NCBI GenBank assembly: GCA_018701215.1
Contig: JABIWH010000019.1
Span: forward strand, 1-64,000
Source of the DNA: Rhodospirillaceae bacterium
Lineage (GTDB): Bacteria; Pseudomonadota; Alphaproteobacteria; GCA-2731375
Length of the DNA: 64,000 nt
Reading direction: 5' to 3'
The position numbers and the translations under genes are program-made. This document shows positions 9,166 to 16,012 of this stretch, piece after piece (position 1 is the stretch's first letter; every line of letters starts with the position of its first letter). The notes under the pieces were generated by a model, which searched no databases, was not told the origin of the DNA, and saw only the letters and a program-made list of their open reading frames with translations.

Positions 9166-9963
9166 CTATTCCACTACTTTTCTAAAATCAGGTTTGCGCT
9201 TTTCCATGAAGGCGTTCACCGCCTCCTTGTGCTCAGGTGACTTGTAGGCCAGCTCCAACGCCGTGGTCTCCCGCGCCAGGATCGTGTCCAAGTCGGCTTC
9301 GCTGCCGTTTTGGGTCAGCAATTCCTTGACCATGCGCAGCTGCCGGCTGGGGTTCTGGGCCATTACGTCGGCCAGGGCCACGGCCTCGTCCACCAGACTA
9401 TCATGGCCGACCAGGCGGTCCGCCAGGCCCAGTTGGACCGCTTCGGCACCTTCGATGGTGCGGGCGGTCAAGGCTGCTTCCGAGGCATTGCCCCAGCCCA
9501 TGCGCTGCACCAGATAATGCGAGGATGCCAATTCCGTCACCACGCCCATTTTAACGAAAGCGCAACTGAACTTGGCCTTGTCCGACGCCATGATGAAATC
9601 ACAGGGCAGAATCTGGGTCAGGCCGACGCCGACGCAGGCGCCGTTGATGGCCGCGATCATTGGTTTGGCGGCGCGCACCGCCTTGACCCAACTGGCCGAG
9701 GTCGACGGACGCTTGGGCCCGTCATCGTCCAGCCGCGTCTTGAACATGGCGCCAATGTCCGCACCGGCGCAAAAGCCGCGCCCGGCACCTGTTATGACCA
9801 TGGCACCCATATTGGGGTCGTTGTTGACCTGGTCCATGGCATCGAGGAGCTCGTCGCGCATTTCGTAGGTCCAGGCATTCAGCTTCTCGGGCCGGTTCAG
9901 GGTCAGCAGACCAACGGCGCCGTCCGTGCCGGTTTTCTCGAACAGGATTGTTTGATAATCCAT
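9166..9963 (-). CDS. Enoyl-CoA hydratase/isomerase family protein
   Basis: A crotonase-fold enzyme, 265 aa. 'GAGRGFCAGADI' supplies the first oxyanion-hole region and 'AAINGACVGVGL' the second. The Glu pair of true hydratases is not obvious: the region after 'PCDFIMASDKAKF' reads 'CAFVKMGVVTELASSHYL', so one acidic residue is kept. It could be a hydratase, isomerase or CoA-hydrolase-like member. A strong ribosome site, GGAGGATG, precedes the ATG. It is the first gene of the seven-gene minus-strand run and has a 12-bp palindrome 19 nt upstream. Confidence 0.9.
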   Translation of the reverse strand: MDYQTILFEKTGTDGAVGLLTLNRPEKLNAWTYEMRDELLDAMDQVNNDPNMGAMVITGAGRGFCAGADIGAMFKTRLDDDGPKRPSTSASWVKAVRAAKPMIAAINGACVGVGLTQILPCDFIMASDKAKFSCAFVKMGVVTELASSHYLVQRMGWGNASEAALTARTIEGAEAVQLGLADRLVGHDSLVDEAVALADVMAQNPSRQLRMVKELLTQNGSEADLDTILARETTALELAYKSPEHKEAVNAFMEKRKPDFRKVVE

Positions 9964-9981
9964 GTGGTGTCATCCTCCCAA

Positions 9982-9993
9982 CTGTGTACACAG
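9982..9993. promoter_or_regulatory. 12-bp perfect palindrome upstream of the catabolic operon
   Basis: CTGTGTACACAG is self-complementary over all 12 bases and lies 19-30 nt upstream of the enoyl-CoA hydratase start codon. It overlaps the expected promoter or leader and is a candidate operator. No regulator gene is adjacent. Confidence 0.3.
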
Positions 9994-10006
9994 CTACCAA
10001 TAAAGC

Positions 10007-10035
10007 GAAACCACCGCCTTGTCAGCGGTGGTTTC
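10007..10035 (-). terminator. Hairpin after the LLM oxidoreductase gene
   Basis: An 11-bp perfect stem (GAAACCACCGC / GCGGTGGTTTC) with a 7-nt loop lies 46 nt past the stop of the minus-strand LLM gene. On the minus strand it is followed by GCTTTATT, a weak U-rich tail. It would separate the LLM transcript from the operon beginning at 9963. Confidence 0.6.
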
Positions 10036-10080
10036 TCTTAACGGAACCGCCGGCGCGGCTTCATGGGATCAAAATGAGGC

Positions 10081-11148
10081 CTAGGCGCTGTCGCCCAGCT
10101 TCTCTCTAACCCGTGGCATCACTTCCTTAGCGAACAGTTTCATGGAGCGCATGGTGTCTTCATGGTTCATGCCGCCGAACTTCATTTCCGCCATCCAATG
10201 GTTGACATTGGCTTCCTTGGCGTAGGTCACGATCCGGTCCGCCACGTGCTCAGGGTCGCCGAAGGCACTGCCCCATTCAGCCAGATCGTCATAGGTGACC
10301 TTGGCATGGGCTTTGCGCACGGTATCGTAAATCTCATAGCCTTTATGGATCTTCTTGCCGGGCGCGCCGGGCAACACCACTTGGAACAGGTCGTGGTACC
10401 ACATGGCATGTTTTTCAGCGACTTTCTTGGCGTCGGCGCTGCTTTCGGCGACAAAAGTCTGCATCAACATAGGCTGATCAATGGCCATGGGATCACGGCC
10501 CGCCTCACGCATGTATTTGCTGTATTCACCGAATTGTTGCTGCACCAACTCCAACGAAGTAAAGCGTGGTGCCCGCAGGATCGAAAGGCCATGCTCGGCT
10601 GCCAGCTTATAGGACGGCGGCGAAACGGCGGCCATATAGATGGGCGGATGGGGGTCTTGCACTGGCGACGGATATAACTGCACATCTTTGACCTGCCAGA
10701 AGTCGCCTTCATGGGAGAAACGCGCGCCGGAGAAGCATTTCAACAGAATATCCATGGACTCGAAAAACATCTCGCGGGAAACATCCGGGTTCTCGCCAAA
10801 GCCGGCGAATTCGCCCGGCTGATAGGCTCGACCGACGCCCAGCAGCAAACGGCCCTCGCTCAAGCAATCCACCAGGGCGGCCTGCTCGGCGACCCGAACG
10901 GGGTGCTGCAACGGCAACAGAACTACCGCCGTGCCAATTTTGATTTTCTTGGTCCGTTGCGCGATGGCGGCCGCCATGGTCAGGGTGTCGCCAAGCATGC
11001 CATAGACCGAGAAATGATGCTCCGGCAACCAGATGGAGTCGAAGCCCAATTCTTCGGCTAATTCCACTTCTTCCAGAAAATCTTTAAAAACTTGGGCCTG
11101 GGGAATTTCGCCGTATTCGCTGAACAGATACATCATTCCGAATTTCAT
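10081..11148 (-). CDS. LLM class flavin-dependent oxidoreductase
   Basis: A luciferase-like monooxygenase, 355 aa, TIM-barrel fold. It starts 'MKFGMMYLFSEYG', then 'ELGFDSIWLPEHHF', a hallmark of the bacterial luciferase/alkanal monooxygenase group, and 'GRLLLGVGRAYQPGEFAGFG' of the flavin site. It would use FMNH2 (or F420) to oxidise an organic substrate. No flavin reductase gene is adjacent. It is divergent from the SDR gene; the shared 192-nt region holds a TetR-like palindrome. A hairpin separates it from the catabolic operon downstream, though joint function is plausible. Confidence 0.9.
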   Translation of the reverse strand: MKFGMMYLFSEYGEIPQAQVFKDFLEEVELAEELGFDSIWLPEHHFSVYGMLGDTLTMAAAIAQRTKKIKIGTAVVLLPLQHPVRVAEQAALVDCLSEGRLLLGVGRAYQPGEFAGFGENPDVSREMFFESMDILLKCFSGARFSHEGDFWQVKDVQLYPSPVQDPHPPIYMAAVSPPSYKLAAEHGLSILRAPRFTSLELVQQQFGEYSKYMREAGRDPMAIDQPMLMQTFVAESSADAKKVAEKHAMWYHDLFQVVLPGAPGKKIHKGYEIYDTVRKAHAKVTYDDLAEWGSAFGDPEHVADRIVTYAKEANVNHWMAEMKFGGMNHEDTMRSMKLFAKEVMPRVREKLGDSA

Positions 11149-11176
11149 TGCGTTCCTCCAATTTGAATTTTTTTAT

Positions 11177-11192
11177 TCTAACAATCGTTAGA
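11177..11192. promoter_or_regulatory. TetR-like operator TCTAAC-N4-GTTAGA
   Basis: A perfect 6-4-6 inverted repeat in the AT-rich region between the divergent LLM and SDR genes, 29 nt upstream of the LLM start codon. Size and spacing fit TetR/AcrR-family operators, but no regulator gene is adjacent. The repeat is seen; the regulator is inferred. Confidence 0.4.
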
Positions 11193-11340
11193 TTATTGTT
11201 GGGAAATTCTTATTCGTCAATATCCAGCCACACTTCTTTCCATAACGAGAAGCGGCTATAAACATGTCCGTTGTAGTTACCTGTCGACAATGCATATTCG
11301 GATTGGTTGTCCCGCTCATAACCCAGATCGGCAGACACAA

Positions 11341-12186
11341 ATGCAAGACTCAATGGTTGTAGTGACTGGCGCCAGCGATGGCATCGGCTATATCTGCGCC
11401 CAACAATTGGCGGCAATGGGCGCCCAAATCGTTCTGGTCGGCCGCGATGATGGAAAATGCTCCGATGCGGTCGTGGCTCTGCAAAATACCACGGGCAACA
11501 CCAATATCTCTTTTGAAATTGCCGATCTGTCGTTGCTGCACGACGTCAGGGCATTGGCGCAAAGGCTATTGGACAGCCACGCCCATATTGATGTCTTGTT
11601 GAACAATGCCGGCGGATATTTTCAACAATCCAGTCTTACCCTCGAAGGGTTGGAACACACGTTTGCCCTAAATCACATGGCCTACTTTTTGCTGACCGAT
11701 CTACTGCTGCCCAGTCTTGCCAAGGCCAAACAGGGACGCATCATCAACGTGGCCTCGCGGGCACATCGACACGCCAGCCTGAATTTCGAGGATCTGCAGG
11801 GCAAAGCGGATTATGACGGCTGGCCGGCCTATTGCCGCTCCAAACTGATGAATATCATGTCCACCTATGCCTTGGCCCGCCGCCTTGAAGGTACGGCGAT
11901 CACCGCCAACAGCCTGCATCCGGGTTTCGTGCGCAGCAAATTCGGACACAATAATCCAGGCTTCACCGGACTGTTGGTCCGCGCCAGCCAGCTATTGTTG
12001 GCGATTTCACTTCAGGCGGGTGCCAAAACATCCGTTTACGCGGCCTCCGCGCCCGAATTGGTGGCGACGAGCGGCCTGTATTTCAACAAATGCAAGGCTG
12101 CGGCGTCTTCACCCGCAAGCATGGACGTGGCGGCGCAGGAACGGCTGTGGCAGATCAGCACGGAACTGGCAGCCAGCATTCCCTAA
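11341..12186 (+). CDS. SDR family NAD(P)-dependent oxidoreductase
   Basis: A short-chain dehydrogenase/reductase, 281 aa. The cofactor motif TGASDGIG lies at residues 9-16 and 'LNNAGG' is the second SDR motif. The normal catalytic YxxxK is visible as 'YCRSK' in 'GWPAYCRSKLMNI', with the Ser supplied by 'NVASRAH'. It resembles the retinol dehydrogenase-like/WW-domain oxidoreductase-like group. The start at 11341 places the Rossmann motif at the usual distance; the ATG at 11290 has no ribosome site. It is divergent from the LLM gene and convergent with the ketopantoate reductase-like gene. Confidence 0.88.
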   Translation: MQDSMVVVTGASDGIGYICAQQLAAMGAQIVLVGRDDGKCSDAVVALQNTTGNTNISFEIADLSLLHDVRALAQRLLDSHAHIDVLLNNAGGYFQQSSLTLEGLEHTFALNHMAYFLLTDLLLPSLAKAKQGRIINVASRAHRHASLNFEDLQGKADYDGWPAYCRSKLMNIMSTYALARRLEGTAITANSLHPGFVRSKFGHNNPGFTGLLVRASQLLLAISLQAGAKTSVYAASAPELVATSGLYFNKCKAAASSPASMDVAAQERLWQISTELAASIP

Positions 12187-12219
12187 ACCGTATTCCCTAA
12201 ATGGTATTTCTTAGTTGGC
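12178..12219. repeat. 14-bp tandem repeat across the SDR/PanE stop codons
   Basis: Three consecutive 14-bp units: ATTCCCTAAACCGT, ATTCCCTAAATGGT and the diverged ATTTCTTAGTTGGC. The first unit contains the SDR stop codon; the third contains the stop of the convergent gene. It looks like local slippage duplication at the 3' ends of two convergent genes. Confidence 0.6.
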
Positions 12220-13131
12220 ACCATTGGCGTGGGGCATCAGGGCACCGAGGACAACGCGATGAAACGGCGTGTCGATGCCGTGTTTTTCGCCAAGACGGCA
12301 GATCGTTCCGTGCAGCCACTCGACCTCCAGCCGCCTGCCGGCTTCCAAATCCAGCACCAGGGAACCGCGCCAGGTAGGCGGCATCATGTCCCGAATTCCC
12401 CGCACACCGATTTGCTTATCCGCCTCGCCCAGGCCAACCCCTTCGGCCTGGCCCACCGCGATCAGTTCATCCATGGCTTCCTCGATCAGGCGCCAAGACG
12501 GCGGCGTCTCGCGAATTCGGCCCATGGGCAGGCGCGTCAGGCAGCTCATCCCCGAAGCTGGCGTTAGGACCAGAAACTTACGCCAGAGCTCCAGCTCAAT
12601 ATCCGCACTAATGCTAACATCAAGCACCGCCTTTCGGCCCAGTTCCTCCAACGCCGCCAGACGCGCGCTGGCACGCCCGTTCGGCTCGCCGGCAACAAAG
12701 CCATTCATGGCGTTGTGCTGGATCACGCCGGGCGCGGCGATTTCGCCATTGATCATCGCAACGCCGGGCACATTGTGTTGCGGCCCCGCGATCTTGGAAA
12801 TGATTGACGGCGTTTCGATACCGTTTTGCAGCGAAACTACGCCGGTTTCGGGACCCAGCATGGGCAGAAGGTCCCTGACAGCGGTTTCCACATCATAAAG
12901 TTTGACGCCAAGGAAAATCAGATCCATCGGCCCGGCCGCGCTTGGGTCATCGGTCGCCGTGGCCGGATTGATATGGACATCGCCTTCGGGGCTGGTCATC
13001 TTCAGACCATTCTGGCGGATCGCCGCCAGATGCGCGCCACGGGCAATGAACGTCACATCGGCTCCCGCCTCGGCCAACCGGGCGCCGATATAACCGCCCA
13101 TGGCCCCCGTTCCCATTATCGCAATTTTCAT
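12211..13131 (-). CDS. panE: 2-dehydropantoate 2-reductase family protein (ApbA/PanE)
   Basis: An NADPH-dependent ketopantoate reductase-like protein, 306 aa. The dinucleotide motif GTGAMGGYIG begins at residue 7. 'WRKFLVLTP' carries the conserved Lys and 'NGIETPSII' the Asn-Gly loop. A strong ribosome site, GGAGGGG, precedes the ATG. No panB or panC lies nearby, so the substrate may be another 2-ketoacid; many genomes carry several paralogues of this family in catabolic regions. It is convergent with the SDR gene and follows the SNase-like gene on the same strand. Confidence 0.85.
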   Translation of the reverse strand: MKIAIMGTGAMGGYIGARLAEAGADVTFIARGAHLAAIRQNGLKMTSPEGDVHINPATATDDPSAAGPMDLIFLGVKLYDVETAVRDLLPMLGPETGVVSLQNGIETPSIISKIAGPQHNVPGVAMINGEIAAPGVIQHNAMNGFVAGEPNGRASARLAALEELGRKAVLDVSISADIELELWRKFLVLTPASGMSCLTRLPMGRIRETPPSWRLIEEAMDELIAVGQAEGVGLGEADKQIGVRGIRDMMPPTWRGSLVLDLEAGRRLEVEWLHGTICRLGEKHGIDTPFHRVVLGALMPHANGAN

Positions 13132-13167
13132 TTGAACCCCTCCCCTTTGAGGAAAGCAGTGTAATGG

Positions 13168-13944
13168 TCAATTCGTCTGGTTCAAAACTTCAATCTGTTC
13201 AGGATGGGTGGCCTCGATCGATGGTCCGTTGAAATGCTTCAACCATCCCCGCACGCGCACCCGTTGACCGACCATGGCGGCGTGCGCAAAGCCGGTCCGC
13301 TCGAACAGCCTGCGGTCCCGTGGCGAGACGGTGATGGTGAAGTCCTGGCGCCAGTCTTCGCCAAAATTAAGATAGATCCGCCCCCTTATCTGGGCCGATT
13401 TGAGGACAATGCCTTCGATTAGAAAAAACCCATCCAGACCGCCGTGCAGCTCTTCCTGTTGCCAGATCCGGTACCAGCCATGGCCCCAGATGCCTACCTT
13501 GTCTATCCGTGCGGCACGCTCGGCCGCCAGCAACTCCGCCACCACGGCGCGGTTATCGCGAAAGCTATAGACCCTGGCCATGCCAAGGCGCAGCAGTTCC
13601 TGCTGTATCCAGACACCATCGTCACGATGCAGATGGGCCAGGGCACGGCCATAACGATCCGTGCGGCGCCCGCCATAGGACAGTTTAACCACCCGGCCCA
13701 GGCTCAAGGCCTCCAAAGCCCGCTTGGCCTCGCCCGCCAACGGCCAGGTCTTGAAATTGCGTCGGCCCAGGGGCAGTTTTGGCGCCTGGATACCAACAAG
13801 ACGGACCTGCACGCCGTCGTCCAGAAACAAGGTATCGCCGTCAACCACTTCCACCACCCGGCCTTGGCCGCTGTTGACCAACGGGCCGGCCACGGCGGCG
13901 CCCGGGTAAAGCAGAATTATGATGATCAATAACCGTGTAACCAT
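13168..13944 (-). CDS. SNase-fold (thermonuclease family) exported protein with altered active site
   Basis: 258 aa with a signal peptide (residues 1-20, 'LLIIIILLYPGAAVAG'), then an OB-fold SNase domain: 'VVEVVDGDTLFLDDGVQVRLVGIQAP' and 'TDRYGRALAHLH'. In staphylococcal nuclease Arg35, Asp40 and Glu43 are catalytic. Here the Arg is kept (R48), but the Asp/Glu of 'IDAPE' are replaced by Gln53 and Lys56 ('IQAPK'). The Ca2+ site and general base are therefore probably lost. A second globular part of about 90 residues follows the SNase domain. It is likely periplasmic and perhaps binding rather than cutting (inference). Confidence 0.82.
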   Translation of the reverse strand: MVTRLLIIIILLYPGAAVAGPLVNSGQGRVVEVVDGDTLFLDDGVQVRLVGIQAPKLPLGRRNFKTWPLAGEAKRALEALSLGRVVKLSYGGRRTDRYGRALAHLHRDDGVWIQQELLRLGMARVYSFRDNRAVVAELLAAERAARIDKVGIWGHGWYRIWQQEELHGGLDGFFLIEGIVLKSAQIRGRIYLNFGEDWRQDFTITVSPRDRRLFERTGFAHAAMVGQRVRVRGWLKHFNGPSIEATHPEQIEVLNQTN

Positions 13945-14044
13945 GCCGGTTTATAGCATCCCCTGGCGCGATATGCTTCTCGACACGCTTCCCCCGGCGC
14001 CACGGCTCCTTTAAACTGCCGCAAAACGTGGGAGGAGACGCGGT

Positions 14045-14557
14045 ATGAGATTGCACCAGTTACGTCAAATTGCCTGGATCGGCGCGGCTGTTGTGCTGTT
14101 GCTGGGTCAGCCGGCACGGGCGGACGAGCCGGACTTCATCGCGTTCAGTGCCGGTGCATTTGATATCGGCAAGGACCAGACAGCCGCCGAGGGCCGGCTG
14201 GAATACCGTTCCGACATCCGATTGTGGATTTTCAAGCCCTTCGCCGGCGTCATGGGCACCTCGGATGGCGGCGCCTATGGTTATGCCGGCGTGCTGGTGG
14301 ATGTGTTTTTCGGCAAGCGCATGGTCACCACGCTCAGCTTCGCGCCCGGCGCCTACGCCAAGGGTGACGGCAAGGACCTGGGCCATGACCTGGAATTCCG
14401 CAGCCAGCTCGAGGTCGCCTACCGTTTCGACGACCGCTCCCGCCTTGGGCTGTCCCTGTCGCACATGTCCAACGCCTCCATCGGCGACAAAAACCCCGGC
14501 ACGGAAAGCCTGATGCTGACCTACGCCCTGCCCGTGCGAAAGATATTTGGCAATTAG
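14045..14557 (+). CDS. PagL-like lipid A 3-O-deacylase (acyloxyacyl hydrolase)
   Basis: An outer-membrane beta-barrel of 170 aa with a signal peptide (cleavage near residue 26, 'GQPARA-DEP'). The C-terminal motif 'HMSNASIGDKNPGTES' gives H140, S142 and E154, with the +2 and +14 spacing of the PagL His-Ser-Glu triad. The chain ends in a short barrel strand. PagL removes the 3-linked acyl chain of lipid A in the outer membrane and changes its immunological and barrier properties. GGGAGGAG precedes the ATG. The next gene follows after 9 nt. Overall similarity outside the motif is low within the family, so the call rests mainly on triad and topology. Confidence 0.8.
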   Translation: MRLHQLRQIAWIGAAVVLLLGQPARADEPDFIAFSAGAFDIGKDQTAAEGRLEYRSDIRLWIFKPFAGVMGTSDGGAYGYAGVLVDVFFGKRMVTTLSFAPGAYAKGDGKDLGHDLEFRSQLEVAYRFDDRSRLGLSLSHMSNASIGDKNPGTESLMLTYALPVRKIFGN

Positions 14558-14566
14558 GAGACAATT

Positions 14567-15637
14567 GTGCGCGTATATACCGAACTTGTGTTGGGCAAGA
14601 CGGACCCCGGTCTGCGTGCCCCCGAGATGCCCATCGATATCACCAAGGCCTACGATTCCGCCGCCCTGATCGATACCCTTGGCTTTGACGGCATTGTCTC
14701 GACGGAAACCAAGGAAGATCCATTCATGGTGCTGGCGCTTGCCGCCCAGGCGAGCAAGGCCGTATCGCTGGCAACCTCCGTCGCCATCGCGTTTCCCCGC
14801 AGCCCGGCGGTCACCGCCATGTCGGCGTGGAATTTGCAGCGGCTGTCGGCGGGGCGCTTCACCCTGGGTCTTGGACCCCAAGTCCGGGGCCATATCAAAC
14901 GCCGCTTTGGGCTGGAGCCGCACCCCATGGGTCCCTGGATGCGTGATTATGTCCGCGCCGTACGCGCCGTATGGGATTGCTGGCAAAACGGCACGCCGTT
15001 GGATTTTGACAGCGATCATTACAAGCTGAACCTGATGGTACCGCTGTTTGATCCCGGCCCCATCAAGCATCCCGATATTCCCATCCACCTAGCCGCCTTG
15101 AACACCTATATGTGCCGGGTCGCGGGCGAGGTTGGCGACGGGATGCGGCCGCATCCCGTCTGCACGCCGAAATATATTCAGGAGGTCATGAAACCGGCCT
15201 TCGCCAAGGGTGCGGAAATTGCCGGCCGGGACCCAGGCGCCATGGCCATCGCCATGAAACCCCTGGTCGCCACCGCACCCGATGAAGACAGTCTGCAAGC
15301 CCGGATCCGGGAGGTCCGCGCGCGCGTATCTTTCTATGCCTCGACGCCGGCCTACCGCAAAGCCTTTGATATATTTGGCCTGGGCGAGCTGGCGGAAAAG
15401 CTGAGCCATCTTTCAAGGGCGCAAAAGTGGGATGAAATGCCGGGCTTCATCGATGATGATGTGCTAAACACTTATGCCGTTGTCGGCACATACGAGGAAA
15501 TTGGCCAAAAAATCGTCGACCGCTTTGACGGCATTCTGACCGACGTCGGTTTCTCCATCCAGGTCAATGGTCCCGGCGACAAGGAAATCTTAATGGATAT
15601 GGTTCGTAAGATACAGGCGGGTAGCGGTTCGGATTAG
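14567..15637 (+). CDS. LLM class F420-dependent oxidoreductase (TIGR03617-like)
   Basis: A TIM-barrel luciferase-like oxidoreductase, 356 aa, starting with GTG 6 nt after TAGGAG. Motifs are 'LGFDGIVSTETKEDPF', 'LATSVAIAFPRSP' and 'GRFTLGLGPQVRGHIKRRFG', the pattern of the F420-type subgroup, as is 'AGEVGDGMRPHPVCTPKYI'. Whether the organism makes F420 cannot be judged here; FMN is the alternative. It is 9 nt after the PagL-like gene and probably co-transcribed, although no functional link is apparent. Confidence 0.87.
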   Translation: MRVYTELVLGKTDPGLRAPEMPIDITKAYDSAALIDTLGFDGIVSTETKEDPFMVLALAAQASKAVSLATSVAIAFPRSPAVTAMSAWNLQRLSAGRFTLGLGPQVRGHIKRRFGLEPHPMGPWMRDYVRAVRAVWDCWQNGTPLDFDSDHYKLNLMVPLFDPGPIKHPDIPIHLAALNTYMCRVAGEVGDGMRPHPVCTPKYIQEVMKPAFAKGAEIAGRDPGAMAIAMKPLVATAPDEDSLQARIREVRARVSFYASTPAYRKAFDIFGLGELAEKLSHLSRAQKWDEMPGFIDDDVLNTYAVVGTYEEIGQKIVDRFDGILTDVGFSIQVNGPGDKEILMDMVRKIQAGSGSD

Positions 15638-15676
15638 ACCGATTGCGCCTGTGTTGTCCGCGACCCCATGTCACAC

Positions 15677-15710
15677 AGTCAAGCTGACTGCATTGCGCTA
15701 GTCAGTGACT
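15677..15710. promoter_or_regulatory. Two tandem AGTCA...TGACT palindromes
   Basis: AGTCA-N3-TGACT at 15677-15689 and AGTCA-G-TGACT at 15700-15710 share half-sites and start 23 bp apart, about two helical turns. They lie upstream of the 54-aa membrane protein gene. A pair of sites for one dimeric regulator is possible. Confidence 0.3.
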
Positions 15711-15752
15711 TGGTGTTTCCGCATAACTGGCATTTTGTCTAATGGATATTAC

Positions 15753-15773
15753 GCATATGAATATTACATATGC
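15753..15773. promoter_or_regulatory. 7-7-7 inverted repeat before a small gene
   Basis: GCATATG-N7-CATATGC, perfect, ending 3 nt before the AAGGA ribosome site of the small membrane protein gene. It could be an operator or a leader hairpin that controls access to the ribosome site. Confidence 0.35.
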
Positions 15774-15786
15774 TCAAGGAATGAAG

Positions 15787-15951
15787 ATGCAAAAGAACAA
15801 CGAATTGGCGATTTGGAGCATGGTAGCCGGAGGCTTGGTGCTCTATGTGTTCACGTTTATCATGGTCTGGAACGCCACCGCCGACTACCGTGATAATGTC
15901 AGCCGGCCCATGGCCTCCAACTCGGCGACGATCAAGAGCAGCCTTAACTGA
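15787..15951 (+). CDS. Small single-pass membrane protein, 54 aa
   Basis: An unrecognised small protein with one clear hydrophobic segment at residues 9-28 ('IWSMVAGGLVLYVFTFIMVW') and a polar C-terminal tail of about 26 residues rich in Ser, Asn and Lys. AAGGA lies 6 nt before this ATG; in-frame ATGs at 15742, 15757 and 15781 are badly placed relative to it. Regulatory-looking repeats precede the gene and a hairpin follows it, which argues for a real transcription unit. Function unknown; not a recognisable cytochrome or toxin. Confidence 0.55.
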   Translation: MQKNNELAIWSMVAGGLVLYVFTFIMVWNATADYRDNVSRPMASNSATIKSSLN

Positions 15952-15973
15952 TAACAACCATCATGGCGACGGA

Positions 15974-15993
15974 GCCCGGCACGAAGGCCGGGC
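15974..15993. terminator. Hairpin between convergent genes
   Basis: GCCCGGC-N6-GCCGGGC, a 7-bp perfect stem between the small membrane protein gene and the end of the minus-strand acyl-CoA dehydrogenase. No strong U-tract follows on either strand, so it is a weak or bidirectional terminator at best. Confidence 0.4.
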
Positions 15994-16012
15994 CCCAAGC
16001 CTGTTAAAACAC

